A stretch of DNA of 64,000 nt from Monarcha castaneiventris obscurior. Lineage: Eukaryota; Chordata; Aves; Passeriformes; Monarchidae. The notes beneath the pieces were generated by a model. The model was not told where the DNA came from. It did not search any database and saw nothing but the letters and a program-made list of their open reading frames with translations. Of the stretch, positions 1 through 11,927 are shown piece by piece; within the stretch, counting starts at the first letter, position 1; every line of letters starts with the position of its first letter. The translations under genes were made by a program, and so were the position numbers. Location of the stretch: positions 496,001-560,000 of the forward strand of contig JAMPIT010000549.1 of NCBI GenBank assembly GCA_026261815.1, read 5' to 3'.

Positions 1-387
1 TCCAGGGATCTCATCATCTTTCAGTTTCTCCAGCATTCTGAATGCTGAAGAAGTGCAACACAAAAAAATGCAGCTACATGTTTTCCTCATGGTTTCTTCC
101 TAAGTTGTATTACCTCCTATAAATAGCACAGCGTTTTACAGAGGAGTTAAATGTTATCCCAATTTACCAGGGAATGGAAAGTAACACAAAGAAAGCAAGT
201 ATTCAATGTTTTCAAAGCCACCAAGAGAGACAGAAATGAAGATTTTAGACTTCTCCTCCATCTCCTACACAGTTGTACCTGACAGGTATCTCCTTCTCAT
301 TAAGGATAAAACTTGTACAATTTACATATGATTTGTATATAAGCACATAAATACAAACATTAATCTTTACACAGTTAAATCAAGCAT

Positions 388-421
388 TATATATATATAT
401 ACACACACACATATATATATT
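388..421. repeat. (AT)n(AC)n(AT)n microsatellite
   Basis: Compound dinucleotide repeat of about 34 bp. Confidence 0.9.
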
Positions 422-462
422 AAAGTAACTGAAAAATAATTAATCGAAATGTAAATTTTACA

Positions 463-605
463 AGATCACAGACTGGTTTGGTGTGGAAGAAACCTTAAAG
501 CTCCTCCAAATCCATTCTCTGCCCAACCTGGATTTGTGCCTGGGATTGCCCCACCCAGGTGCAGCACCAGCACTTGGCCTTGCTCATTTGACCACTCAAA
601 AGCCA
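463..605 (-). mobile_element. CR1 fragment with internal deletion
   Basis: The plus strand starts 'gatcacagactggtttgg', the antisense of the CR1 3' terminus. It jumps after about 80 bp to a 'gtgcagcaccagcacttggccttg' block that normally lies several hundred bases further in, implying an internal deletion. Confidence 0.6.
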
Positions 606-2877
606 AGTAAGGAATTATGAACAGGTTTAGTCTGTTAACACCTGCCAACAATAGAAAGGAATGTGAAAAATTGGAGAAAGACTTTGGAAACTCCCTTGTT
701 TCCCTGAGAAACATTCTCAGACTGAGAGCTATATACAGAGGGATTTGTGTCTGGATTTTCAAAGATTTTTAAGGAATCTTTGTTTGGAGTTTTCCTTTTT
801 AAGCAGCTGTGGGAAGGCAAGCTAAGGCACTATGGTTTTGATGCTGAGCAGCTCCTCTGTTCCTCTAATCCCAGCCTGGAAACGTGAGAGCACATAAGGA
901 GTCGTAGGAAAACTTTTGCCCTGGGTGTTTTCAAGCAGGAGAGATGGAGCTCTCTGTCTGAGAAGGGCTCTTACAATGCAACACCTCAGAGCACTGAGCA
1001 AACACGAGGTGAGTACAAGCAGCTCTTGTCACTGATTCCCTTAATCAGAGCAGATGGCCATTGCCATTAGCTCATTACTGCTAATTAAGGGATGGAGAAG
1101 AGCTTGTCTTGCCATAAATTGAAAGTAATGACCGAGAGTAACATGGTGGATATGTATCATGTAAGGATTCATATAGTGATACAGAATGCAGTCAAAATAT
1201 GTACAATATATAAAAGAAACCCTGAAGCTTTTTAATTTATACATTTTCCTTTCTTATGCAAGCAGGAGGAAAAAAAAGAAGGGTTAGCCAAACTGTGTTA
1301 GAGTCCCCTTACTCATTTTCAGAGTTAGGGGACCTAACCCAGATCTCTCATGCCTTTGGGTTCTATTTACCTTCTTCCTTGTGTATAAAAGAGAATTGCT
1401 GGTGCTTTGCTTCCCTGTCCTTATTGATGTTTAATGTTAATGTAGTACATCATTGAGCTTTCCTAATGTTCTTTTCCATACATTCTACGTGTTCAACCAA
1501 TTGATTCTTTAGCAGCTTTTATCTCCTCAATCCCAAATGCTGGCTGATCTATAAAAGCCAAGAATTGGAAAGTGGCTGGGTTTTCATGACTGCAATAAAT
1601 TAGCTGCAAGCAACTAATTTAGTTCAGAAAATGTAAATGCATCAGCAACACTCTGAACTGCTGAAGCGTTGTCCACTAAAACCAGGGGAAAGACTTTTAT
1701 TGACAGGGATGGGCTTTGGAGCAGACCATTAGCAGAGAAGAAAAAAGAGCAGGACTGAACTGGAGAAGAAAAAGGAACCAGCTAACAGATTTACTTATAA
1801 TTCCCTTTCTCTGCTAGCCTAAGTGCATGTCCAACCTCTCTGTTTTTGTTCGTATTTTTAAGTAATGTGATAATTCCCACAGAAGGCCTAAGGAGGATTA
1901 TGCATATCTGAAACTTAGAAGACTTACTGAGAAATGTATTGCAGCTGCTGCAGAAAACATTCAAAAGTAGTAGTTTGTAAAAAAAACAACCCCAACGAAT
2001 CATCCTTCTCAGCTGTACTTGATAGTTGCTGCAAACTGATATTTGAAATCTTTGTCAGAGTAAATTTAATTTGCCAATGGATCTTTTTTCTCCTAAAAAG
2101 TAGAGCTGTACAGCTCAGCTCCAGGCATTTCTCAATAAATACACAGGAGAAAAAGCTCAGGTGAATATTTGACTGAGAAACATTTTCAAACTATCTGAAG
2201 AACTTCAGTGTAGGGAGGAAAAAAGAAAAATCCCAAGGAAAAGAAATAAGAGTTTGGTTTTTTGGTTAAAATGTTTTCTGAGTAGACAGAACAAAAGGAG
2301 TCAGGGGGCAAAATAGCTGGTTTTACTGGTAAATGTATTCTAGCAGTCTCTCCCAGTCTACACGTTTATTAAGCATTTGCTAAAGGGGGAATGTGTTTTT
2401 CTCTGCCTTTGTATTTATCAGCAATTAAATTTAATCATAAAAGGACAGTTTTATGCTTACTGACTACCAAAGCTAACTTTTTTTTTTAAAAACTATCCTC
2501 CTCAAGAGTGACAAAAGGGTCAGTTGTTCTTCAAAGTACATGCCACATATGCATGAGAAGTTAACTGCAAAGACTTTCCTAGGGATTCTTTCAAATTGTC
2601 CATTTTATGCTAAAAAGTTCAAAGAGGCTTTACAGAAGGAATCTTGAGAGATGGAATTTTAGAGCCCTCAGGTAAAAACATCAATGAAGTACCAGAGGTT
2701 TTGTACCCAAAACCATTTGAGAAGACAGTTTGTCATTATTCTCTGGCATTGCCGCTCAAAGGCTGTGTTCTGCAAGACCAGGATCTGAGGGTTTAACAGG
2801 AAAGGTGATAATATGTCTGATTTTTAAATTGCACCGAACTGCCGTATTTAGGGATTGATGCCAACAACTGGAAAGAA

Positions 2878-2905
2878 CCCCCCCTCCCCCCCCCAAAAAA
2901 AAAAA
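2878..2905 (+). repeat. C-run followed by A-run
   Basis: 'ccccccctccccccccc' followed by eleven A's, a homopolymer junction. Confidence 0.85.
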
Positions 2906-3586
2906 CCTCACAAGAACCCAACCCCTAACAGTTCAACCAAAATCATTGATCTTTTTGCCCTATGACTTTGCCTGGCTTTTCCCTTGGTAAATCCAACCTA
3001 CAAAGGATGCCCTCGTCTGACAAACTCATGGTACTGAGAACGGGGTGGAAGCGTGCTTCATCCTGAACAAACCACATTTTTTAACTTCATCCACTGCCTA
3101 ACATACAATGTGATTAGTAAAATAGTTCTAATCTTCTCAGGAAGGAATCATGGCACTAGATAAGATTATCTTCACATCTATTAACTGAAAATCCTTTACT
3201 TATCCAGGCTGGAATTAACCATTTTACAAAAGACATTTTAACCTTATTTTTGTCTGAGTTTAAAGCTGTGTGTTTCTTAACACTGACAGCACAATAAATA
3301 TTCACCTTTGTAAAATTGAAGTCTCTCTTGCAACAGAGCATTTTGTGTCACTTTGCCTGGCAAACTTTGACTTTCCGTCCAAATGATCACATTAATCACT
3401 TAATAGTCTTGAGATTAGCATTGTAAAAGCATCTGAGAGTCATTTCAAAGACTCCCTTCATGAAACTGAGCGAGTGCAGTGGAAGTCGTAAACTGGCCTG
3501 GCACATGTGCCTGAAAGATGCCAGATTACTTTTTTAATGTTCAGCTCTCCTGTGACAGGGGAGGCCATCCAGCAAGGCTACAACGC

Positions 3587-4037
3587 TGATGCCTTTTCCT
3601 GGTCTTAAAATCAAGAGTCAAACACAGTTAGAAAGGAAAAAGGGATTTTACCTCTGTATTTATTTTAAGGATCCTTAGGCACACCACATCCAGATGGAAT
3701 GCAGCAAAATGCACACCCCCAAAAGATCTGGTATAACATTATAGGTCTTACTAATTAGCATATCTATCAAAGATTCCCTAATGAGAGGCTTGAATGAGCC
3801 CCCCTCCCCAAGGAACCTTCCCCTGGATGGGTCTATCTTAGTTTACAAAATGTGTTCTGGAGAGAACCTTGGTGTCTGGGGCATTCTGATCCCTAACTAC
3901 AAAACCTCTAAAATGTTTAGTCTCCTAGCTTGACAAACAAGTCCAAGAATGTAGGCTAAAAACCACTAAGAATACAGAAGTTATAAAAAGGTATAAAAGG
4001 GATATAAAAGAAAAGGCAAAAAATCATCATGGCATCC
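3587..4037 (-). mobile_element. Solo LTR, copy A (class I-like)
   Basis: This 451-bp block matches the reverse complement of 32587-33058 along its whole length. Read on the minus strand it has near-TG...CA ends embedded in short inverted termini (GATGCC...GGCATC) and an AATAAA at 3659-3664 about 70 bp before its 3' end, as expected for R/U5 of an LTR. Flanks are ACGC (3583-3586) and ACAC (4038-4041), a 4-bp target duplication if one CpG transition is allowed. A 4-bp duplication is typical of class I (gammaretrovirus-like) elements. The first base of the LTR appears mutated. No internal region follows, so it is a solo LTR. Confidence 0.72.
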
Positions 4038-4041
4038 ACAC

Positions 4042-6486
4042 CAGGAACTGGTTTAACATAGCCCATAGGAGAACTTCCACAGCTGTCTCTGGGACCCGTG
4101 GCAATCCTTGATGGGGCAGGAATTGTAGGGTTTGGAGAGTCTGGTTTGAAGAACTCAGCTTTCTGAGGCTTTTTCACAGTTCTGTGGGGGTCCTTTCAGG
4201 TAACCCAAAATGAGGTTTTACATCTGCACCAAAGAACTGAGTGCCAGTGGGATGGTTTGATGTCGAACCAGGCACCAGCAGATCCCTGCTATGTGCTGAG
4301 TTACTGCTGCTTTTTGTTTCCTGGCAAAGATGGAGCAACACACCAGAGCTGGAAACACATCCTGTTGGAAACAGCATGGGTGGCTCGGTCCTGTGATTCA
4401 CCTGGAACTCACCAGCACTGGAGTGCACCTGTAGGATGGATGTGTGTGGGGGCAACACAGCTTGGAAAATTCCCTGTTTGCCAAGTGATCAGAGGAATGG
4501 AGATGGGGATCACTTTTGGGGTTGAAGGACGCTGAGACCAGCCTGACTCATCCATCCCAAAGTTAAACGTCCCAAAGAACAACGTTTCCCCAAGTTTCTG
4601 ACAGAGGAACCAACAAATTACAGTGCTGACAACTGATCTAAAGCTGCTGAGCTGGCACAGCCTGGGGGCATCTGACTGACAGCCCAACACTATGCTACAA
4701 AAACCCAGTCCCAATTTTTAGGGGAGGGATCTTCAGCTCTTTCTTGGCATGTGTGTGGAGTTTCTTCCCTGGAGTGGGGACACACCCCTCAAGGTCACTC
4801 CTCAAGGCTGAGCTAAAGAGATTTGCCCACAGTCACTGGGATGGGTGAGTAGCATCAATCTCTACTGAGTAATGATTCTGCCAGCTTTAATATTATTGCT
4901 TCAACAAATAGTGCACTATAGTAGTAGTTAGAGCTGCCTATACTGTGCAGTAAATAATTCTGATTAAGATCTGTAGTCTAATCATTATAATTATCATCAT
5001 TAATCTAAACAAACCATTTATTTCATTTATAGAAATATATTTGATTTGCCATCCTTAATCCTGGGGGACAAAGTCACATAAAGGCTCAATTACACCTGTA
5101 CAACCCTGGGAGTTTCTTTGCCTGGCTCATCCTGGTGTGTTTCCCTGCAGTGCCAAGAGCAGTCCCTGTCCTCAGGTAGCCCCTGAGGGGCGGAGAAAAG
5201 GAGGTATCTATTTCCACTGATTATGTTCTTAGGGTTCCCCTGCCTGCCGTTGCACCTCTGATCCTTCCTGGATTTATGTTTGTGGTGATTAGCCTTCAAT
5301 CACAAGCCCTAACAATTACATTTTGTTTCCAAAACACGCAGCCTTCCCATTTTTACACTCAGTCTTCCACTGAAAGTCTTGTGGAATGTCACTAATGGAG
5401 CATTGTGTCATATAAATTAAATGGGGGAACAACACAGTGGGGGTAGAAGGCAAAGGAGGATCCAGGATTAGAGCCAAGCAGATAGTTTTCATTAGAACTC
5501 TACCTTTTAAAAGGCTATTTTGAACAATTACAGAACTAAAAATGAAATTGCTGATTTATTTGCTTCTTTCTTGCTAATTTTAACACGTAGATGTAGACAG
5601 ATATGAGAAACATTTGTTATGCTCAGTGCTCAGTAAATTGCGGATAAATTCTCAGTGTTACTGAAAATTCCTGGGAGGGAGAGGTGAAGAAGGAAGTCTT
5701 TTTTTTACCCCTCCCAACCACAGATGCAATGTGAAAGATGGCATGGATGAAAGAAAAAAAAAGAATTTTTTATAAAGAGCGTTTATAGAAAAAATTTCCC
5801 CAGTGCAGGAAACCCGAGGTTACGAATCAGTGATGCCCTGTTTTAACGTTAAGCTTTTAAAAGCAGAGAATCACAGAAGACTTATTTAAAGCTTTTGTGC
5901 ATCTCTCCTTCCTTCTGGTGACCTGCTGTCATGGCAGAAGATTTCCTGAGGTCAAAAACATCACTGTGGCATTCTGAGAGTGAGGTGGGGCTACGTCTGC
6001 CCTGCCGGGTCAGCACTTGTGACAGTGGAGTACAGTTTTGTGTTTCAGCACTTCCACCTTTCTGACACTGTGCTAATCCAAAGCCCTTTCATCAGTTTGG
6101 CATCCCTGGCTTGCTGGAACAATGTGAGGGGGACTTCTCTCTCATTATCAGCACCTCTGCAGCTCCATTTCACTGAAATGTGCCAAAGCAGATGTTCTTA
6201 AGACATCGATGGCTTGGGAAGAAAAATGATGGAGGAAGCTGGTAGTGGCAAAATCCCAAGCAAGGTTATTTGTCAGCTTTGAAGGAACATGAAATCATGG
6301 AATGACAATGTCTGCAGGTGCTCAGGTTGAGAGACCTTGGTGCCAAGTGAAAAAACCTTTGATGTCCTTTTGAAGAAAACTTTGAGCTGGCTTACAAGTA
6401 ATAGTGGGGCCATTTGGGACGGGGTAATGCAGGAAGAATGCATTTTGGCGGGGAAAAAATTTACTCAGTTACTGCTTTTTGTCAGA
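4042..6486. other. Gene-free sequence, partly GC-richer
   Basis: The part at 4042-4760 is less AT-rich and has overlapping short frames on both strands; I recognise neither a gene nor a repeat. The part at about 4860-5050 is very AT-rich with dense TAAT cores and looks like non-coding regulatory or neutral desert DNA. Confidence 0.65.
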
Positions 6487-6615
6487 ATTCATGGAATCAT
6501 TGAATGGCTTGGGTTTTAAGGTGTCTTAAAGATCATCCAGTTCCAATCTCCTGCCATGAGCAGGGACACCTTCCACTAGGGCAGGTTGTATTGAGTTACA
6601 TCAGACACATCCTTT
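6487..6615 (-). mobile_element. CR1 3' terminal fragment
   Basis: 'catggaatcattgaatggcttggg' followed by 'aaagatcatccagttccaat' and 'gagcagggacaccttccacta' gives the antisense CR1 3' end. It stops abruptly at about 6615. Confidence 0.8.
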
Positions 6616-7134
6616 CATGTTCAAACTTTGTGATCACAAGAACAAATCCCAGGACTGCTCGTGGATCATGGCCACCACCTGTGGAATTCAGTCAGTTTGT
6701 AGAATTCATTCATTCTGGAGAGTTCCTAAGTATTCAGCAGGCTGCAAGCAGCGACTCTCCCTCATGACTTCAGCATATTGATTTTTATATTTATGCCATA
6801 GATCCTTCTCAGTTCAAAGAGAATTTTCCCCCATTAGACTGTAAATAATTGATAGATCTATTGATTTTGTTTAATGTTTTTTTCTGAATTTGTTTTCTTT
6901 ATCATTAACTTAATGTAAGAGTGGGAGCAACATATTGTGGCTGTCATAAAAGGTTACTCAGGGGAAAATACAATTCTTCCAAGTCTTTTCAGCAGTCTTA
7001 TTACGTGTGCTTAGATAAGCAAGTACTGCTTTCAAATGTTGCTTAAATCTCCTTCCTGCCCTCCGACAGGACTTGTGTGAAGACATTTGCACTGAAATCC
7101 AAGAAACTTCCATCGTGATCAGTGGCCCAAAATC

Positions 7135-7785
7135 TATCCAGAGCCCAGGAACAGCACTGCACTCCAGGGGTGAACACTGGGTTTGAGCTGGTTTAACACC
7201 TTCATGAAGGATCTGGAGGAAGGGCAGATGCTGTAACCTCAGCAAAAGATCAGAACCTTGTGCTGCCATCCAGAGGAACCTCAGCAGTCTGGAAAAATGG
7301 GCTGGCAGGAACATCCCGGAGCTCAACAAGGAAAAATGCAAAGTCCTGCAGCTGGGCAAGAGCAACCCCAGGCACCAGGACATGCTGGGGGCCACCCAGT
7401 CAAAAAGGACTGGACCATGAGGCAGCAACGTGCCCTTGCAGGAAAGGCTGATGGCAACTTGGGCTGCCTGAGGAAGAGTGTTGGGAGCAGCCTGAGGGAT
7501 TGGATGTGTCCCTTCAGCAGTGGTGGGGCCATGCCTGGGGTGCAGAACCCAGCTCTGGGTGCCCCAGCACTACAAATGAAGTGCCACAAGGGTGACTGAG
7601 GGTTTGGAGCACCTCTCCTATGAGGAAAGGCTGAGAGGGCTGGGAATGTTCAGCCAGGAGAAGAGAAGGCTCAGGGAAAATGTCTATAAACTCCTGAAGG
7701 GAGAATGCAAAGGGGACAGAGCCAGGCTCTGTTCAGAGCTGCCCAGTGACAATGGGCACAAACTGGAGCACATCCACTGCTAAAT
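7135..7785 (+). mobile_element. CR1 ORF2-end/3' UTR fragment
   Basis: A sense CR1 of about 650 bp. Recognisable blocks are 'catgaaggatctggaggaagggcag', 'ctcaacaaggaaaaatgcaaagtcctgc', 'gagcacctctcctatgaggaaaggctgag' and 'gttcagccaggagaagagaaggctc'. It ends inside the 3' UTR at 'caaactggagcacatcc', lacking the usual terminal octamers. Short frames on both strands are remnants of ORF2 and are not genes. Confidence 0.85.
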
Positions 7786-7856
7786 GACATAATTATCAAT
7801 CCTCTACTGCAGAAGTTGGATGGGAACATAAGTACATATTTTATACTTTAACTGTT

Positions 7857-8090
7857 AGGAAAAACAAAACCAAAACAAACAGACAAACAAACAGAAACAA
7901 ACAAAAAAGCCAAACAAAAACCCCACAAAAATTGCAAACAAACAAAGAAAAAGCCAAAAACCAAACCAAACCAAAGAAAGAAAAAGCTGCTGCTTTGCAT
8001 GGTAATCTCATCCAAACAGAATCCACACGATCCTCTTTGACTTCAGAATGTTTAAAAACAGCCCAACAGAGAAACAAACAAACAAGCCAA
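7857..8090 (+). repeat. A-rich (CAAA)n low-complexity tract
   Basis: Degenerate AAAC/CAAA units cluster at 7857-7980 and again near 8070-8090, about 75 bp after the CR1 at 7135-7785. Confidence 0.85.
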
Positions 8091-11000
8091 ACACCTGCTG
8101 TGCTTTAATTACATTTTAAACTATCCATTTCTTCATTTTCAACTCACCTGCAACAGCAACAAATCTAATTCTGTATCAAGGAAAGACAGGGTGGTTCATG
8201 TAACGTACTCAAAAATACTCTTCTTCAAACTAAATGTTCCAGGAAAAATGGCCAATGACACAGGGTCAGATTCATGATTCCAAAGAGATCCGGGTTCACT
8301 CACCTTTTCTGCTTTTCCTTCTTCTCCAAGAAGACCAGTGAGTTCTTGCTATGGACTTACTCTGAGTAGTCTTCATTCAATGGGTGCGTTTGTCTTTCTA
8401 GCCTAAACAGTAACAAATTCCATGTGCAGGCCCAGTGCATTGTTATCCAGCACCATTGGCTGGACACTGGGCAATTACATGACACTGGATGTATCCCAGC
8501 ATTTTTCTGTGATCAAATTCATTCTGTTTGCAAAGCTTCTACATTTTTAGACAACCTCCCTGCATTTGAGTCCATATCAGGAAACTCAGGTTTTCTCAGT
8601 GGCTGCTAAAATTAGGAGTCAGGACTTGTGGAAGTTACTTTTCCCTTGACATTTCAGAACAGGTTTGTGCACAGCTGGGATAATGATGGATTGTGCAGGT
8701 ATTTTGAACAAGTTGCTGTTATCAGGTTTGTAAGTCAGGCTAACAAGGAAGAAGCAGCAACGAAGGAACAAGAATCCACTGTATCAATTTGGCTTCCTTC
8801 TCCAAAGAATCCAAGAGCCAAACAATTCAGAGGCCTTGGAACAGTGACCTCAAAACACTTGAGCTGAAAATCTCAGCAGTATTAAAAATGTAGCTTTATT
8901 TTGTATATATCCCTGATTAAAAGTACTGAACTTCGAGAAGATGATTTTTAAAAAAAAAATCTCTATAATCCTCAGATACATTTCACTTTCAGATTCGCTA
9001 TGGTTTTTTGCCTTTTTGTTTTGTGTTTGAGACTGAAGCAAAGGAACACTTTCTCTCCATTTTGTTTCGATCTCCCTTTCCCTTTTTACATTGGCTTGAC
9101 ACGGTGCTTTGTTGTAGAGTGACTTTTCTTGTTTATTCACTGTTCTTCTCCAAACTCCTACTGCTCTTGTCTTGGTTACAAATGTAAGGACACGAGCCTG
9201 AAAACTCCTGCTGCTCCAAATTTCACAGGTAACCCACAGTTCCTGGATTTGGCAGCGTGGAAGTGTGAATATTCCAGGTATTGATTAGCTTCTGGGAAAG
9301 TAGTTGTAGAACAAAAAAGGGGGTGGAAAAAAAGAAAAGGGAAGTGATTATTGGCAGAAATGTGCCTTTTTCAACAAGGACCTATGGTGAGGCAAGGGCC
9401 AGTTTAATTTAAAAAAAATAGTAGCGACAAAGGTTTAAAAATATGATATAATAAGGCAAAGTTATAGAATATTACTTCACAGGTGTTTCTTGGGATTAAA
9501 TAAAGGTCACCTTGTTACATAGATTTAGTATCCGTTTATATAACTACACATGGAATCATGCACCAGAAAAATAGTCCTGTAGCAAATTAGTTTATATTTA
9601 TAGAAAACAGGTATAAACATGTTTACAATCAAGCTTACTGTTTTTTTACTTTAAAAAAAAATCCATTCTAGGGCTACATTCTAAGAAAAATATGTTCCTA
9701 GCTCTGTAATTCGTGTTACAGTTTTGCAGTTCATTTCTACAGTTCAAATAAAATAGACCATCTAAGTGACTCATGATATTTTTTATAACATGGTCACAGT
9801 GTACTCTAAAATAATGAGAACTGGTTTACAGCCAAGGAAGAGGAAAGTGGAAAATCATTTTAAACACAATTCAGAATCACTACCCTGATTGCAGGACAGG
9901 GGGAAAAAAATGTGCTCTTTGGGTTGTGTCAGCATCAATTTAAATTGACACTGCAGAGCTGAGGAGCCATCTGGAAGATGGAAAAATGAGTGTCAGCAGT
10001 CCCTTTTGACTGGACAGGAGCAGGAAGTGCCTGGAGAGGAATGGCTGATCATGACACACCCACTGCGAGCCTGTTGTAGGAAAGGATGCAAAATTCTACT
10101 TTTGTGATTAACTTTTTGCTATCTCCTCTGGGGGGAGGGACAGTTCCTCGATTATATCCTCGTGATAAGATGGGAAAGTGAAGTAAAAATGTGTTTCCCC
10201 TGGCAACAGGCAGAGCTGGCCATGGCTGATTTATGCAGAAAACATGAAATAAGCACAGCCTCCACCAGCAGCACGTTTTGCTGGGTGTATGGTGGCTGTA
10301 CCAACAAGCTTTATTTATAATCGGCAGGTCACTGATGAATAGAGGTACCTCGTTTTGCTTACAACTTATAATTAACATTTTATCATTTTCTATCAGCTTC
10401 TTATGCTCAAAGGTACTATCATGGGCATTTAAATGATGAAGTTAGTTTGTCATAGTCCCTGCAGCCATGAACCATTTTAATTGTTGATGCATGTGGAGAG
10501 ATGATTGATGTGAAAAGGAATTCAGAGCAGTAAACTATTGCACCTCAAACAGCTCCATCCCATATATCACTCTGCACACAAAAGCTCACCAGATTAGCCT
10601 TGTTTAAATATTATTTGCATTTAAATTGCAGGATGGGTTATAGACTGTGTATTTTATGAACGAGGCTAAATGCTAAAGCCAGCAGTTACACATTCTTTTA
10701 AGCACTGAGATTCACGGGTGCGCTTTGAAGGCCGAGTTCCAAGCAGAGTCAAGGACATGAGAGGAAAATCTTGTTTGATTTTTGTGGGAGATGGGGCAGG
10801 AATGCACCGACTCTGCATTCTGAACCGTGAATAATTCCTTGTTCTGAGGAGTGCCTTTGTAAACACATCTTCATTCAAGTATTGTACAGCCTTAATAGAT
10901 TTTTTATGCACTGAATTGTTCTGTTATTTTGCAGTTAACTTCAAAATGTTGTGTAGAAGGGGACTATGCTGATAGAGTGCTACCAAGTCACTTCCATCCA

Positions 11001-11866
11001 GAGCTTCAGTAATGAACTGTATATTGATGCTAAATACCATTGTTAAGAAGCCCAATTATATTTTTTTTCCATGCTCACTGTGAAGAAGTGCAGTAGGTCA
11101 CTCATTCTGAATAACAAATCAGCTTCCTAGCCTTCCCCAGAAATAATTCGGTATTCAAAAAATCCATTTTTTATTTTCTTTTTTTTTCCCTAAAGGTTGT
11201 TGTAAGTTTTATAAAAGCTCGCTTTTCTTTTCCAGGGCCTTTCTAAATTCAGTGCCAAGTGCCTAAAATGTGCAGTACCCTTGCAAAAGAAAATAATTTC
11301 CATGCAAAAGGTTATAAAATGAAAAATAGACTTTAAATATCTCTATATGGGTTAAAATCTGAAGGGTTTCACTTTGTTGTGCTAACAAAGGACAATATAT
11401 CATAAAATGACTCTTGAAATTTGTTAGGGAGTGGTATGGAAATGCTCTTGGAGGAATGATAGTATCAAACAGCTCATTTGGAATCATGTCTGCTAATTCA
11501 GAGTTTTATAGATGGGATCCTGGAAAACCCTGGCTGACAAAGAATTTGGTCCTAATCCAGAAAATAATGAAAGAATGGAGTATCTGTGGGGGTAAAAAGA
11601 AAGTGCCTGCTGGCAAAGGTGATTATTGAAAGACTTCATCAAAAGAATGAAGCTGTGTCACTGGTGTGCTGGCTGTGACTTGCAGGGCATCAGGAACAGA
11701 GCTTGGGAAATCGTTCATGATGAAAGAAGAGCTCATTTAAGAAAGATGAGATCTTTTTTCCATGAAGTTAGAGAATCACTTATTGGAAACGTTCTGCCAC
11801 GAAGTTGTAATAACTCACAAGCAGCTCAGGGGAAGTTCTTCTGCCCCGTCAGGCACTGAAGGGGGA

Positions 11867-11927
11867 GGGTTTGTGGTGTGGAAGGCACAGGGTTTGTGGT
11901 GTGTAAGGCACAGGGTTTGTGGTGTGT
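11867..11927 (+). repeat. 23-bp tandem repeat, about 2.7 copies
   Basis: Units at 11867-11889 and 11890-11912 differ by one base (GGGTTTGTGGTGTG then G/T then AAGGCACA). A third partial unit ends near 11927. The unit is TG-rich and I do not recognise it. Confidence 0.9.

Larger units (their letters stand above)
1..3582. other. Gene-free unique sequence
   Basis: AT-rich intergenic DNA with one CR1 fragment and short simple repeats. Frames are all under 100 codons, overlap each other on both strands and match nothing I recognise. Confidence 0.75.

Noticed and set aside
6958..7599. 156-codon minus and 113-codon plus frames
   Set aside because: They mostly overlie the sense CR1 at 7135-7785 and are remnants or shadows of it.
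11414..11859. Two adjoining plus frames that together look like a small gene
   Set aside because: Different frames with a stop between them, no domain, and no splice sites that would join them convincingly.
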